Origin: Streptococcus tangpeifui
GTDB lineage: Bacteria; Bacillota; Bacilli; Lactobacillales; Streptococcaceae
Length of the DNA: 64,000 nucleotides
Direction of reading: 5' to 3'
NCBI RefSeq assembly: GCF_011038795.1
Contig: NZ_JAAKDU010000002.1
Span: forward strand, 272,681 to 336,680
Under the pieces are notes generated by a model. It did no database searches. It had not been told where the DNA came from and saw nothing but the letters and a program-made list of their open reading frames with translations. Positions 17,705 through 27,950 of the stretch are shown here, piece by piece; the first letter of the stretch is position 1, and every line of letters begins with the position of its first letter. Made by a program: the position numbers and the translations under genes.

Positions 17705-19516
17705 ATGTGTGGAATTGTCGGTGTTGTCGGAAATCCAGAGGCAACTGATATTTTAATTCAAGGTTTGGAAAAATTGGAATACCGTGGCTATGATTCAGCC
17801 GGTATTTATGTGACGGATGGTCAATCAAGTCATCTGATTAAGGCTGTCGGGCGGATTGCTGAATTGGCAGCTAAAGTTGGCAATATAAAAGGAACTGCTG
17901 GCGTTGGTCATACGCGCTGGGCAACCCATGGACCGGCAAGCGAGGTCAATGCTCACCCTCATCAATCACAAACAGGACGTTTCACCTTGGTGCATAACGG
18001 TGTGATTGAAAACTATCTTGATATTAAAAATACCTATCTTGCTGACCATGATTTCAAGGGGCAGACAGATACAGAAATTGCGGTGCATCTGATTGGTAAA
18101 TTTGTCGAAGAAGATGGCCTCGATGTTTTATCTGCCTTCAAGAAAGCTCTTTCTATTATTGAAGGATCTTATGCCTTCGCCTTCATGGATGCTAATGATA
18201 GCGAAACGATCTATGTTGCCAAGAATAAATCACCGCTTTTGATCGGCTTGGGTGATGGCTACAATATGGTTTGTTCCGATGCCATGGCTATGATTCGCGA
18301 AACTAACCAGTTCATGGAAATTCATGATAAAGAGCTGGTTGTTGTTAAAGCTGACAGTGTTCAAGTGCAGGACTATGATGGCAATGTGCAAGAACGTTCT
18401 AGCTACACAGCAGAGTTAGACTTATCTGATATTGGTAAGGGAACCTATCCTTTCTATATGCTGAAAGAAATTGATGAACAGCCAACCGTTATGCGCAAGC
18501 TTATCAATACTTATGCAGATAGTCAAGGTAAAATGACGGTTGATCCTGCCATTGTTAAATCTGTTCAAGAGGCTGATCGTATTTATATCTTGGCAGCCGG
18601 AACCTCTTATAACGCTGGTTTTGCTGCCAAATCAATGTTTGAACAGTTGACGGATACGCCAGTTGAGCTTGGCGTTGCTTCTGAATGGGGCTATAATATG
18701 CCCCTTTTGAGCAAGAAACCTATGTTCGTTCTTCTCAGCCAATCTGGTGAAACGGCTGACAGCCGTCAGGTCTTGGTTAAGGCCAATGCCATGGGAATTC
18801 CAAGTTTGACTGTAACGAATGTTCCAGGTTCTACCTTATCGCGTGAAGCAACTTATACGATGCTCCTTCATGCTGGTCCAGAAATTGCTGTTGCTTCTAC
18901 TAAGGCCTATACGGCTCAAATTGCAGCTCTTGCCTTCTTGGCTAAGGCTGTCGGTGAAGCCAATGGTAAGCAAGAAGCTCTTGACTTTGATTTAGTTCAT
19001 GAATTATCCATCGTAGCTCAATCCATCGAATCAACCTTATCTGAAAAAGATGTCATCGCTAAGAAGGTTGAAAAGCTCTTGCCAACCAGCCGCAACGCTT
19101 TTTACATCGGTCGCGGTACTGATTATTTCGTGGCTATGGAAGCTTCCCTCAAGCTCAAAGAAATCTCTTATATCCAATGTGAAGGTTTTGCGGCTGGTGA
19201 GCTTAAACACGGGACAATTTCTTTGATTGAAGAAGGAGTACCAGTTCTAGCTCTTATCTCTTCCAGTCCTAAAGTAGCTGCCCACACTCGTGGTAATATC
19301 CAAGAAGTGGCAGCCCGTGGTGCCAGTGTATTGACTGTTGTCGAAGAAGATCTGGCAACAGATGCTGATGATATTATTGTCAATAAGGTCCACCCTTATT
19401 TAGCTCCAATCTCTATGGTTATCCCAACTCAACTGATTGCTTACTTTGCTTCCTTGCAGCGCGGATTGGATGTTGATAAACCGCGTAACTTGGCCAAAGC
19501 TGTTACCGTAGAATAG
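17705..19516 (+). CDS. glmS: Glutamine--fructose-6-phosphate aminotransferase (isomerizing)
   Basis: Makes glucosamine 6-phosphate from fructose 6-phosphate and glutamine, the first step toward peptidoglycan amino sugars. It is 603 residues. The N-terminal glutaminase domain begins MCGIVGVVGN with Cys2 as nucleophile after Met removal, and includes HTRWATHGPASEVNAHPH. Two SIS isomerase domains follow (about 285-420 and 455-590) with LSQSGETADS and the C-terminal LAKAVTVE tail. Its own TTGACA promoter lies upstream. It is the junction of glycolysis and cell-wall synthesis. Confidence 0.98.
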   Translation: MCGIVGVVGNPEATDILIQGLEKLEYRGYDSAGIYVTDGQSSHLIKAVGRIAELAAKVGNIKGTAGVGHTRWATHGPASEVNAHPHQSQTGRFTLVHNGVIENYLDIKNTYLADHDFKGQTDTEIAVHLIGKFVEEDGLDVLSAFKKALSIIEGSYAFAFMDANDSETIYVAKNKSPLLIGLGDGYNMVCSDAMAMIRETNQFMEIHDKELVVVKADSVQVQDYDGNVQERSSYTAELDLSDIGKGTYPFYMLKEIDEQPTVMRKLINTYADSQGKMTVDPAIVKSVQEADRIYILAAGTSYNAGFAAKSMFEQLTDTPVELGVASEWGYNMPLLSKKPMFVLLSQSGETADSRQVLVKANAMGIPSLTVTNVPGSTLSREATYTMLLHAGPEIAVASTKAYTAQIAALAFLAKAVGEANGKQEALDFDLVHELSIVAQSIESTLSEKDVIAKKVEKLLPTSRNAFYIGRGTDYFVAMEASLKLKEISYIQCEGFAAGELKHGTISLIEEGVPVLALISSSPKVAAHTRGNIQEVAARGASVLTVVEEDLATDADDIIVNKVHPYLAPISMVIPTQLIAYFASLQRGLDVDKPRNLAKAVTVE

Positions 19517-19970
19517 CAAGAGAAGGCGATAAGAAAAGGACTGGGTGGCTAGAAACAGGCCTAAGTGATGATTTCCAGCGACTGCCTAGGCTTTCTGATT
19601 ATATTGAACAGAGAAGAGAGCATAAAGCTTTTGTTACTGATGCTTAAAGGAAAAAGCTCATGTGACAGCTTCAACGGTTGACTCGTCTATACTTATTTTA
19701 AAAATCAAGCTTAAGAAGTTTTTCTTAGGCTTTTTGAATGGCTTGAGTTGATGTCTCCAATAAGCCGAGCAGCTTTGTCAAAGATTTGTCTTTGTGGCAA
19801 AGATTTTTTGCCAAAGTTTGAGTGTTTTGGCAAAAAGAAAAGTCTTATAATAAAATCGTAGAAGATTGAAAGGAAACGAATAAGCTGCAGGAGAGAAAAC
19901 ACTCATCTCACTGGAGATTTTAATTTAGTTTCTAGTTTTCAATAATTCCATTTTAAAGGAGGATATCTTC
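19517..19970. other. Intergenic region carrying the mtl control sequences
   Basis: The glmS-proximal half holds no gene. The mtlA-proximal half holds the repeated TGGCAAA elements and a TATAAT box described separately, then an AT-rich leader of about 110 bases to mtlA. Confidence 0.6.
19795..19851 (+). promoter_or_regulatory. mtl operon promoter with three TGGCAAA half-sites
   Basis: TGGCAAA (19795-19801) and its inverse TTTGCCA (19807-19813) form a palindrome with five bases between. A third copy sits inside TTTTGGCAAAA (19825-19834). A TATAAT -10 box follows at 19846-19851. No good -35 box is present, which fits an activator-dependent promoter. The activator is most likely MtlR, encoded in the operon. 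Confidence 0.6.
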
Positions 19971-21749
19971 ATGTCTAACGGGAATTCATTGAAAGTCAGA
20001 ATCCAGAAACTGGGGACTGCACTTTCAAATATGGTTATGCCAAATATTGGTGCCTTCATTGCCTGGGGGGTAGCAGCTTCGCTCTTCATTGCAACGGGTT
20101 ACCTCCCTAATAAGGACCTAGATGCCAATGTTGTCGGTCCTATGCTAAAATACGTCCTGCCACTTCTGATTGGTTATACGGGTGGTTATAATGTTCATAA
20201 ACAACGCGGTGGCGTTATCGGGGCTATTGCTTCTTTCGGTGCCATTGCCGGTTCAACCGTTACGATGTTCATCGGTGCTATGATTATGGGGCCTTTGTCC
20301 GCCTGGGTATTGAAGAAATTTGACGAAAAGGTTCAGCCAAAAATCAAAACTGGTTTTGAAATGCTGGTGAATAACTTCTCACTCGGTTTAATTGGTTTTG
20401 CCTTCATGGTTTTATCTTTCTTCATCATTGGCCCAATCGTAGCGCAATTGACCGAATGGGTTGGTATCGGTGTAGAAGCTATTGTCAAGGTTCATCTCCT
20501 GCCAATTGCGAACTTGATTATTGAACCAGCTAAGATTCTTTTCCTCAACAATGCTCTTAACCACGGTATCTTCACTCCACTTGGTACAGAACAGGTAGCT
20601 AAGGTTGGTAAGTCGGTTCTCTTCTTGCTGGAGGCAAATCCTGGACCAGGTCTCGGTGTGCTGATTGCCTATGCTGTCTTTGGTAAAGGTTCAGCGAAAT
20701 CCTCTTCTTGGGGAGCTATGATTATCCACTTCTTTGGTGGTATCCATGAAATTTACTTCCCTTACGTTATGATGAAACCAGCTATGTTCTTAGCTGTTAT
20801 TGCCGGTGGTTTGGCCGGAACTTTCACCTTCCAAACACTGGGAGCTGGATTGACAGCGCCTGCTTCGCCGGGTTCTATTATCGCTATTATGGGGATGGCG
20901 CCTAAAGGCTGGGGACCTCACTTGGTCGTTTTAGCCGGTGTCTTTGCGGCAGCTATAGTATCTTTCTTGGTAGCTTCCGTTATCTTGAAATCCGATAAGT
21001 CTGATGATGATTCCCTAGAAGCGGCTCAAGCGGCTACCCAAGCGGCTAAGGCAGAATCTAAAGGGGCAACTGCTCAGCCAATGGCTAACTCAGGCGATAT
21101 TACAGCAGACAATATCCAACAAATTATCTTTGCCTGTGATGCTGGTATGGGAAGCTCAGCTATGGGGGCCTCAATCCTGCGTGATAAGGTTAAGAAATCC
21201 GGTTTGGATATTCCGGTAACTAACATGGCCATCTCTAACCTGACCGATAAAGATCATACCTTGATCGTTACTCAGGAAGAGTTAGCAGATCGGGCGGCTG
21301 AACGAACTCCTAGCAGTGTTCATGTTACCGTTGATAATTTCTTAGCAACACCTAAATATGATGAGATTGTTGGCCTTCTAGCTGGCGAAGCTACAGCTAA
21401 TCAAACGGCAGCAGCTCCTCAAACAGAAGCAGAAGGACAGATTGCCGATGATTTAGATTTGAACTACATTGATGAGGTTGTTTTTGCCCATGGTAAGGCA
21501 GAAGGCTCAGCCACTATGGGACAAGCTACTCTGGAACTCATCTTTAAAAATCATGGTATTGGTATCCCGGTTTCTAAGGCAAGCAATGAAAATCTTAGCA
21601 ACTTTAACGCCAAGAATATTTTGGTAGTGACGACAATTGCTAATCAATCGGCTGCTCAGACTCATGCTCCGCATGCGCAATACTTGGTTGTAGACAGTCT
21701 AGTAACGACACCGGAATATGATAAGATGGTTGCTCGGATGCATAAATAA
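19971..21749 (+). CDS. mtlA: PTS mannitol transporter subunit IICB with a second, degenerate IIB
   Basis: Imports mannitol and phosphorylates it to mannitol 1-phosphate. The membrane IIC domain spans about 1-345 and contains LGTALSNMVMPNIGAFIAWG and the conserved GGIHEIYFPYVM. A linker rich in Ala/Gln follows, then a IIB domain with the phosphocysteine Cys389 in FACDAGMGSSAMG. A second IIB-like domain (about 490-592) reads FAHGKAEGSATMG, with His507 where the cysteine should be. It keeps the P-loop shape but cannot carry a phosphocysteine. IIA is encoded separately (mtlF). RBS AAAGGAGGA. First gene of the mannitol operon. Confidence 0.95.
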   Translation: MSNGNSLKVRIQKLGTALSNMVMPNIGAFIAWGVAASLFIATGYLPNKDLDANVVGPMLKYVLPLLIGYTGGYNVHKQRGGVIGAIASFGAIAGSTVTMFIGAMIMGPLSAWVLKKFDEKVQPKIKTGFEMLVNNFSLGLIGFAFMVLSFFIIGPIVAQLTEWVGIGVEAIVKVHLLPIANLIIEPAKILFLNNALNHGIFTPLGTEQVAKVGKSVLFLLEANPGPGLGVLIAYAVFGKGSAKSSSWGAMIIHFFGGIHEIYFPYVMMKPAMFLAVIAGGLAGTFTFQTLGAGLTAPASPGSIIAIMGMAPKGWGPHLVVLAGVFAAAIVSFLVASVILKSDKSDDDSLEAAQAATQAAKAESKGATAQPMANSGDITADNIQQIIFACDAGMGSSAMGASILRDKVKKSGLDIPVTNMAISNLTDKDHTLIVTQEELADRAAERTPSSVHVTVDNFLATPKYDEIVGLLAGEATANQTAAAPQTEAEGQIADDLDLNYIDEVVFAHGKAEGSATMGQATLELIFKNHGIGIPVSKASNENLSNFNAKNILVVTTIANQSAAQTHAPHAQYLVVDSLVTTPEYDKMVARMHK

Positions 21750-21792
21750 GTCAAGATTTTTAAAGGCTGATTAAAAGTAGTACAATGGGCTT

Positions 21793-23745
21793 ATGATATT
21801 GACAAAACGTGAAGAAAAACTAGTTAAGGCTTTCCTCGATGCAGGAAAGCTTTCCATAGGTGATATTCAAAAGGTTTTGAATGTGTCTCAAAGGACAGCC
21901 TATCGGACTATTTCAGACTTGACTGATAGCCTGAAAGCAGTAGGAATTCAGTTGAAAAAAGAGCAAAAAAAGTTTGCCCTATCAGGAGACCTTTCCAAAT
22001 TAAGCTCTCTCTACAGTCAAGAAGATTATAGCCGCAGCGAACGCCTTAATCTGATTTGTTTAGCTCTATTGAGGGCCGATAAACCTTTGACCAACGCCTA
22101 TTTTCAAGAAGAACTTATGGTTAGCAATGTCACTGTTATTCAAGATATCACTGATGTTGAAAATCGTCTCGCTGAATTCGATGTTCAGATGGAACGAAAG
22201 CAGGGCTACTTTTTGAGGCTGACGGCAGAGCAGCACCGCTATTTATTGGCTGTGCTCCTGACTCATCTGATCAGATCAGCCGATTTCAAAGCAGGTCAAT
22301 TTGGTCAGTGGGCTAATAATCTAGAGGAACCGCTCAAAAAGGCTAAACAGGCTTTCCGTGAAGCCCAAGCCTTTATGCCAGAAATGGATCCTAAGTTATT
22401 GCAATTTTTCACTATCCTTCTGGCCCTTTCCAAGTATTTTGGACAACCTAAGGCTGTAACGCATGTCAGCAAGCAGTCTTTGGAACTAGCCCAGAAACTT
22501 TTTGCCACATATTCGAAATTGACAGCCCAAGCTTATGCTATTAATGATATCGTTTATTGGGCAGATCGATTCGATGAACTTTATATCAAACGTCAAGAAA
22601 ATCCTCTCTATGTAGAAACGTTTGATAGTCAGTATTTTTATAATGTGACTAATTTGATTGATAAGGTCTCCTCTTTTACCAAGATTAACTTTGTTAAGGA
22701 TAAGACCCTCTTTCATTTTCTCTTTCATCACTTACGCTTGAGTTTGGCTATCCCTCAGCTCTTTCCTGATCAGTCGGTCTCATCAACAGCACATCTGGTG
22801 GCTTATCAAAATGAGTTTCTCCATCGGATCATTCGGCTGGTGGTCAAAGATCTCTTTCCTGCCTATCTGCAAAATGAAGCTGAGTATGAATTGATAACAC
22901 TCCACTTTGCTTCCAGCATTAGGCGGAGTCCGGATATCTATCCGATTCAGATTTTGCTGCTGACCAACCAGCGTCCCTTGGCTATCGAACTTCTGATTAC
23001 TAGGATAAAGTCGATTGCGCCTTTTGTTCAGTCGGTTCAAGTCAAGCGCCTTGAGGAATTTGATGCCTCCTATTTGGAAACTTATGATTATGTTCTAGCG
23101 ACTAGTCCCAATGAGTACGAAGGGGTTGATGTTATTTCGACCTATCCGAATACGGCAGAGATTTTGCGCCTGCAAGATCGTTTGCAGGCGGTTCAATTAG
23201 ACCGCAATCAGCAAAGAGAACGCAATATTGAGCTGGTTGGCAAAACCGATTTACAGCTTTATTTAGAGGCAAATCGGGAGCTCTTGGATCGTTTTCAGTT
23301 AAGAACATTAGACAATGCGTCTTCTTTCGAAGAGACAGTAGCTGAAATTGTCCAAGATTTGCCTTTCATTTCAGATCGGGACTATTTGACAGAAAAACTG
23401 CTTAAGCGTTTTTCCCTAAGTCCCTTTGCCATTCCTGAAACCGGCTTGGCCTTGTTGCATACGCAGTCTCACGCAGTAGAAAAAAGTCAGTTCATGGTTT
23501 ATCAATTAAAGCAGGGCGTTGAAGCTTTGTCAATGAACCATGAGAAGGAAGAAGTCAGTCGGATTTTGGTTATGCTGACGAAGGACAATAGTCAAGATGA
23601 AGTCAAAAAACTGATGTCGGCTATCGGCCAGTCCATTATTGAAAACCATCTCTATACTGAAATTTATAAAACTGGTAATCAGGAGATTATCTACCAATTA
23701 TTAAATAAGATTTTTACAGAAACAATCAAAGATTTGGAGACTTAA
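21793..23745 (+). CDS. mtlR: Mannitol operon transcriptional activator
   Basis: A 650-residue PRD-containing activator. The N-terminal helix-turn-helix part (about 1-70) has [23 protein letters not shown]. Two further helical and PRD regions span about 90-390, then a IIB(Gat)-like region (about 400-480) and a C-terminal IIA(Mtl)-like domain with [17 protein letters not shown] and EII-like domains are phosphorylated by HPr and EII proteins, so mannitol supply controls activity. It sits between mtlA and mtlF, 43 and 2 bases from its neighbours. The start has only a weak Shine-Dalgarno, suggesting low-level synthesis. Confidence 0.94.
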   Translation: MILTKREEKLVKAFLDAGKLSIGDIQKVLNVSQRTAYRTISDLTDSLKAVGIQLKKEQKKFALSGDLSKLSSLYSQEDYSRSERLNLICLALLRADKPLTNAYFQEELMVSNVTVIQDITDVENRLAEFDVQMERKQGYFLRLTAEQHRYLLAVLLTHLIRSADFKAGQFGQWANNLEEPLKKAKQAFREAQAFMPEMDPKLLQFFTILLALSKYFGQPKAVTHVSKQSLELAQKLFATYSKLTAQAYAINDIVYWADRFDELYIKRQENPLYVETFDSQYFYNVTNLIDKVSSFTKINFVKDKTLFHFLFHHLRLSLAIPQLFPDQSVSSTAHLVAYQNEFLHRIIRLVVKDLFPAYLQNEAEYELITLHFASSIRRSPDIYPIQILLLTNQRPLAIELLITRIKSIAPFVQSVQVKRLEEFDASYLETYDYVLATSPNEYEGVDVISTYPNTAEILRLQDRLQAVQLDRNQQRERNIELVGKTDLQLYLEANRELLDRFQLRTLDNASSFEETVAEIVQDLPFISDRDYLTEKLLKRFSLSPFAIPETGLALLHTQSHAVEKSQFMVYQLKQGVEALSMNHEKEEVSRILVMLTKDNSQDEVKKLMSAIGQSIIENHLYTEIYKTGNQEIIYQLLNKIFTETIKDLET

Positions 23746-23747
23746 CT

Positions 23748-24185
23748 ATGGAATTTGAAAAAACACTGATTAAACTTAATCAGCAATTTGCCACTAAGGA
23801 AGAAGCTATCCGTTACTGCGGTCAACTTTTGGCAGACAGCGGCTATGTTAATCCTGAATATATCGAGGCTATGGTGCAGCGTGACCAAGAGCTATCGGTC
23901 TATATGGGGAATTTCATTGCCATTCCGCACGGAACAGACGAGGCCAAAAAGGAAGTGCTCAAGTCTGGCATCACAGTCGTTCAAGTACCCAAGGGGGTTA
24001 ATTTTGGAACAGAGGAGGAACCACAAATCGCAACAGTCCTCTTTGGAATCGCTGGTATCGGTGATGAACACTTGGAGATGATTCAAAAGATTTCCATCTT
24101 CTGTGCGGATGTTGACAATGTCGTTAAATTAGCCGATGCTCAGTCTGAGGATGAAGTTATTCGCTTATTAAACAGTGTTGCCTAG
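23748..24185 (+). CDS. mtlF: PTS mannitol transporter subunit IIA
   Basis: The soluble IIA phosphocarrier that passes phosphate from HPr to the IIB cysteine of MtlA. It is 145 residues, the normal length. The phosphorylated residue is His61 in [13 protein letters not shown]. The C-terminal half has [20 protein letters not shown], typical of the mannitol/fructose IIA family. It begins two bases after mtlR, so translation is probably coupled. Confidence 0.96.
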   Translation: MEFEKTLIKLNQQFATKEEAIRYCGQLLADSGYVNPEYIEAMVQRDQELSVYMGNFIAIPHGTDEAKKEVLKSGITVVQVPKGVNFGTEEEPQIATVLFGIAGIGDEHLEMIQKISIFCADVDNVVKLADAQSEDEVIRLLNSVA

Positions 24186-24204
24186 ATAGAAGGAAAAGAG
24201 GTTT

Positions 24205-25353
24205 ATGATGAAAAAAGCAGTACACTTTGGTGCCGGAAATATCGGCCGAGGCTTTATTGGTGAGATTTTATTTGAAAATCATTTTGATATTACCTTTGTT
24301 GATGTTAACGAAGCCATTATCAATGCGCTTAATGAGCGCCACAGTTATGAGATTGAAATTGCTGAGGACGGTCAGCGTCATATCGCTGTGTCAGGTGTTA
24401 GCGGTATCAATAATGCTCAAGATCCAGAGGCTGTCGTGGCAGCTATCACACAAGCAGATATTATCACTACGGCCATTGGTCCTAATATCCTACCGCTTAT
24501 CGCTGAATTGGTAGCAAAGGGGATCGAAGCCCGCCAAGCCGCTGGCAGTCAGCAGGCCATTGATGTTTTAGCCTGCGAAAATATGATTGGCGGGTCAGAA
24601 TTCCTCTGGTCCGAAGTGCAGAAGCACTTATCTGAAGCTGGTCTGGCCTATGCTAAGGAATATGTCGGCTTCCCTAATGCGGCTGTCGATCGCATTGTTC
24701 CGGCGCAAAGCCATGAAGATCCTCTTTTTGTGGTGGTTGAACCCTTCAAAGAGTGGGTTGTTGAAACTGGCCGCATGAAAAATAAGGCATTGAAACTGGA
24801 CGGTGTTCATTATGAAGAAGAATTGACGCCTTTCATTGAGCGCAAGCTCTTCTCAGTCAACTCTGGTCATGCGACATCTGCCTATACAGGTGCCTTCTAT
24901 GGCGCCCAAACGATCCTTGAAGCACTTAAAAACGAAACGGTTAAAGCTAATGTCGAAGCAGTTCTAGCAGAGATCCGCAGTCTCTTGATAGCTAAATGGG
25001 GCTTTGATGAAGCAGCCTTGGTTGATTATCATAAGGTCATCATCTCTCGCTTTGAAAATCCTTATATTGTCGACGATGTGACCCGTGTTGCCCGCACGCC
25101 AATCCGCAAATTGGGCTTTGATGAGCGCTTTATCCGCCCGATTCGTGAATTAAAAGAGCGCGGACTTTCCTATGACAATCTTTTAAAAACCGTCGCCTTT
25201 GTCTTCAAATACAATGATCCTGAAGACCCGCAATCTGTTGAATTGCAAGACCTCTTGGCTAGCAAGTCGCTACCAGAGGTTATCGCCCAAGTCACAGACC
25301 TTAAAGACCAGGATCTCATTAAAGAGATTGAAAATGCAGTCACTTCAATCTAG
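24205..25353 (+). CDS. mtlD: Mannitol-1-phosphate 5-dehydrogenase
   Basis: Oxidises mannitol 1-phosphate to fructose 6-phosphate with NAD+, feeding pfkA. It is 382 residues. The Rossmann motif is VHFGAGNIGRGFIG near the N-terminus. The catalytic region includes FSVNSGHATSAYTG, and LACENMIGG is a family motif. Two ATG codons in tandem (24205 and 24208) follow GAGG, and the second has the better spacing. It is the last gene of the mannitol operon, followed by a terminator. Confidence 0.97.
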   Translation: MMKKAVHFGAGNIGRGFIGEILFENHFDITFVDVNEAIINALNERHSYEIEIAEDGQRHIAVSGVSGINNAQDPEAVVAAITQADIITTAIGPNILPLIAELVAKGIEARQAAGSQQAIDVLACENMIGGSEFLWSEVQKHLSEAGLAYAKEYVGFPNAAVDRIVPAQSHEDPLFVVVEPFKEWVVETGRMKNKALKLDGVHYEEELTPFIERKLFSVNSGHATSAYTGAFYGAQTILEALKNETVKANVEAVLAEIRSLLIAKWGFDEAALVDYHKVIISRFENPYIVDDVTRVARTPIRKLGFDERFIRPIRELKERGLSYDNLLKTVAFVFKYNDPEDPQSVELQDLLASKSLPEVIAQVTDLKDQDLIKEIENAVTSI

Positions 25354-25374
25354 AAATAGACAGCAGTCATGTTA

Positions 25375-25407
25375 AAAGCAAGCTAAATTGATAGCTTGCT
25401 TTTTTTA
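25375..25407 (+). terminator. mtl operon terminator
   Basis: AAAGCAAGCTA pairs with TAGCTTGCTTT around AATTGA, followed by a T-run. Confidence 0.92.
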
Positions 25408-25556
25408 TAGCTCTGAAAAGTAATTTTTAAACGTATTATTAAATTTTCTGAAATTAGTGTATAATTAAAGAGGAGGTATATAGTAACTATTAATATCAAT
25501 ATTTATTTATTACAATTAGTCAAGTGTAGCACAAACTTAGCAGTAGGAGTAATGTA

Positions 25557-27389
25557 ATGTCAACAACAATTGAAGTCAATAAGCAGACAGTTAAACAACT
25601 TTTAGAAACAGGAAAAAATAAAATATTTGTTATTCCTGAGTATCAGAGGCCATATGCTTGGACAGCTGATCAAATTCAGACTTTATTTGATGACCTTGTG
25701 GAATATACAGAGACTACTGCAGGCAATAATAGTAGTGAAGAAAGTACTTACTTTTTGGGGACGATTGTTTCGTATGAAAATGATGATAATGAGCAGGAAA
25801 TTATTGATGGTCAGCAACGCATTACTTCACTATTCTTACTATTAAGAGCTATATACTCTAAGTTGGTTTCAATGAGTGAAACACCACAGTCAAAAAATTT
25901 CATCACACAAATTGAATCAGCCTTGTGGCAGCAAGATGAGCTAACCGCAGAAGTTGATTTTGAGAAGATATTAATTATTTCTAGGGTGATGGGAGAAGAA
26001 GGTAATGAAATCTTTTCTAATATTTTAGTTACTGGTACAGTGAAAAAAGGAGCAAAAGATAATTATTCTCTTAACTACAGTTTATTGACAAAATTAATTG
26101 AAGAGTATGCTAGCAAAGAGCCAGAGTTGTTTTATTGGTTAATTCGGAATATATTAAATAGGGCAATTTTACTTCCTATTACTGCTGATACACAAGATAC
26201 TGCCCTAACCATATTTTCAACTCTGAATGACCGGGGATTAGCATTATCTGACGCTGATATTTTTAAAGCTAAGATATATAATCACCTAGATGAAACGGAC
26301 AAACAATCTTTCATTGAACATTGGAAACAGCTTGATGAAAATGCAATAAACGCAAATGAAAGTATACAAAAGCTATTCTATTATTATATGTTCTATTTAA
26401 GAGCAAAAGAGAATGATAAAAATACAACAACGCCTGGTATAAGGAAATATTATTCTCAAAATCAGTATAAAAGACTCTATGCTAAGAACTTGTTAACTGA
26501 GTTAAGTGCATTGTTAAATTTATGGATTGTTGTTAACAATAATACAATAATTGATGATGAAGCTTGGTCAGAAAATAACGAGATTCTAAAAGTCTTAGAC
26601 GCCTTGTCCTCATACCCGAATGAATTCTGGAAATATCCTGTTGTTATTTACTATTTAAGATATAAGGATTCTGTGGAATTTGAAAGTAACTTTCTAACTT
26701 TCCTCAGACGTTTGTTCGCAGTTCTATCTGCTCGGTATATAGTAACTCCAACTATTAATGCTGTAAAGCGCAGCATATTGAATTTAAATGCAGAAGTTTA
26801 CCGCTCTGAAAATCCCAAATTTGATTTTAAACCTGTTGATGAAGAGGAATTAAAAGAAAAGATAAAATATTCTCATAGAAACACAGTTCGAATGATTTTG
26901 AAAGTTCTTGCCTATCAAAAACAAGAAGGTTTACTTCCTCCTAAGTGGGAAATTGAGCATATCTTGCCTCAAAAATGGCAAAGTAGTTACTTTCCAGATA
27001 GTACAGAACAAGAAGTAAAACTTCTTACCGAACATATTGGCAATAAACTTCCTTTTGAGAAGAGACTGAATATTATTGCGGGTAATGGTTATTTCCAAAA
27101 AAAGCAAGATAGTTATAATAAATCAAAAATTGCAATTGTTCAAGAGTTATCTCAAGAAAAATCTAAATGGGGACTAGATGATATTAGAGAAAGAGATATA
27201 AGGATTTCGGATAACTTGCTGGATTTGCTTAAATCGTGGGGGTTAAACAAGATTGATTCGGAAAATAATAACAATAATGAATCAAAATATGAAATTCCTG
27301 CTGATAGAATAAAAGACTATAATCAATTTTTGAAGATGTTCAATAAGGAAGACTCAGATAATAATAGGAAACAATTTTTACAAATATAG
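25557..27389 (+). CDS. DUF262 and HNH (DUF1524-like) protein, GmrSD-type
   Basis: A 610-residue protein. The N-terminal DUF262 ParB-like NTPase domain (about 10-235) shows FVIPEYQRPYAW, FLGTIVS and EIIDGQQRITSLF. The C-terminal nuclease-like region has WEIEHILPQKW with the putative HNH His468, then GNKLPFEKRLNIIAGNGYFQKK. This is the single-chain layout of GmrSD type IV restriction proteins, which cut DNA with modified (glucosylated or hydroxymethylated) cytosines. That role is inferred for this copy. It is AT-rich compared with mtlD before it, has its own AGGAG RBS, stands alone without partner genes, and is followed by gene debris, all pointing to horizontal acquisition. Confidence 0.88.
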   Translation: MSTTIEVNKQTVKQLLETGKNKIFVIPEYQRPYAWTADQIQTLFDDLVEYTETTAGNNSSEESTYFLGTIVSYENDDNEQEIIDGQQRITSLFLLLRAIYSKLVSMSETPQSKNFITQIESALWQQDELTAEVDFEKILIISRVMGEEGNEIFSNILVTGTVKKGAKDNYSLNYSLLTKLIEEYASKEPELFYWLIRNILNRAILLPITADTQDTALTIFSTLNDRGLALSDADIFKAKIYNHLDETDKQSFIEHWKQLDENAINANESIQKLFYYYMFYLRAKENDKNTTTPGIRKYYSQNQYKRLYAKNLLTELSALLNLWIVVNNNTIIDDEAWSENNEILKVLDALSSYPNEFWKYPVVIYYLRYKDSVEFESNFLTFLRRLFAVLSARYIVTPTINAVKRSILNLNAEVYRSENPKFDFKPVDEEELKEKIKYSHRNTVRMILKVLAYQKQEGLLPPKWEIEHILPQKWQSSYFPDSTEQEVKLLTEHIGNKLPFEKRLNIIAGNGYFQKKQDSYNKSKIAIVQELSQEKSKWGLDDIRERDIRISDNLLDLLKSWGLNKIDSENNNNNESKYEIPADRIKDYNQFLKMFNKEDSDNNRKQFLQI

Positions 27390-27950
27390 ATAATAATTCT
27401 TATAGACTATTTGCTCCCCGATCCTACAGTAGAATAGTACTATTAATGCAAATGGAAGAATAGGAGTGAATAAAGATTGTAATAATAGCGAAGTTTAGAT
27501 GTTAGAGTAAAATAAATAGTTTAGTAGACTGCTTTACTCCCAAAACAAAATCTTAGGTCACTTTGAAAAATTCTCTTTGTAGTCATTTATCTTGTAAGCG
27601 GTAAGAATTTGTAGAATAGTAATAATTAAACCTTGATGAGATTAGAGGATAGAGTAACATCTGTTCTCTTTTTTGTTACCTTTAGTTTTAATTTTGTGGG
27701 ACTGTTATACTCGAAGAAGCTCCATCATTTCTGACAATGAGAGTTGGCTACTAGTAGTCATTCCGCAGTTTGCGTTGGTTGCCAAGCAGTATTTGCTGGC
27801 TATCTATTGACCGAGAGAACGGTACAAACCACCTATTTGATGGGGAAGCTGGATTAGTTTAGGACTTAATAGAATTGTAATTTAGCTCAGTTTAAAAAAT
27901 GCTATAATCAAATGTGATTTCTGACTGATTGAAAAGGACATAGGGTAGTG
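27390..27950. other. Non-coding, AT-rich debris downstream of the DUF262 gene
   Basis: No intact frame is seen. A TGCTATAAT extended -10 box lies near 27898-27906 and seems to have driven the decayed gene that follows. A weak AGAG/CTCT hairpin with a T-run around 27645-27675 may end the DUF262 transcript. Confidence 0.4.

Noticed and set aside
25440..25556. Partner methylase or toxin gene for the DUF262 protein
   Set aside because: The upstream gap holds only a promoter-like TATAAT and an RBS, and downstream frames are broken; no partner can be supported.
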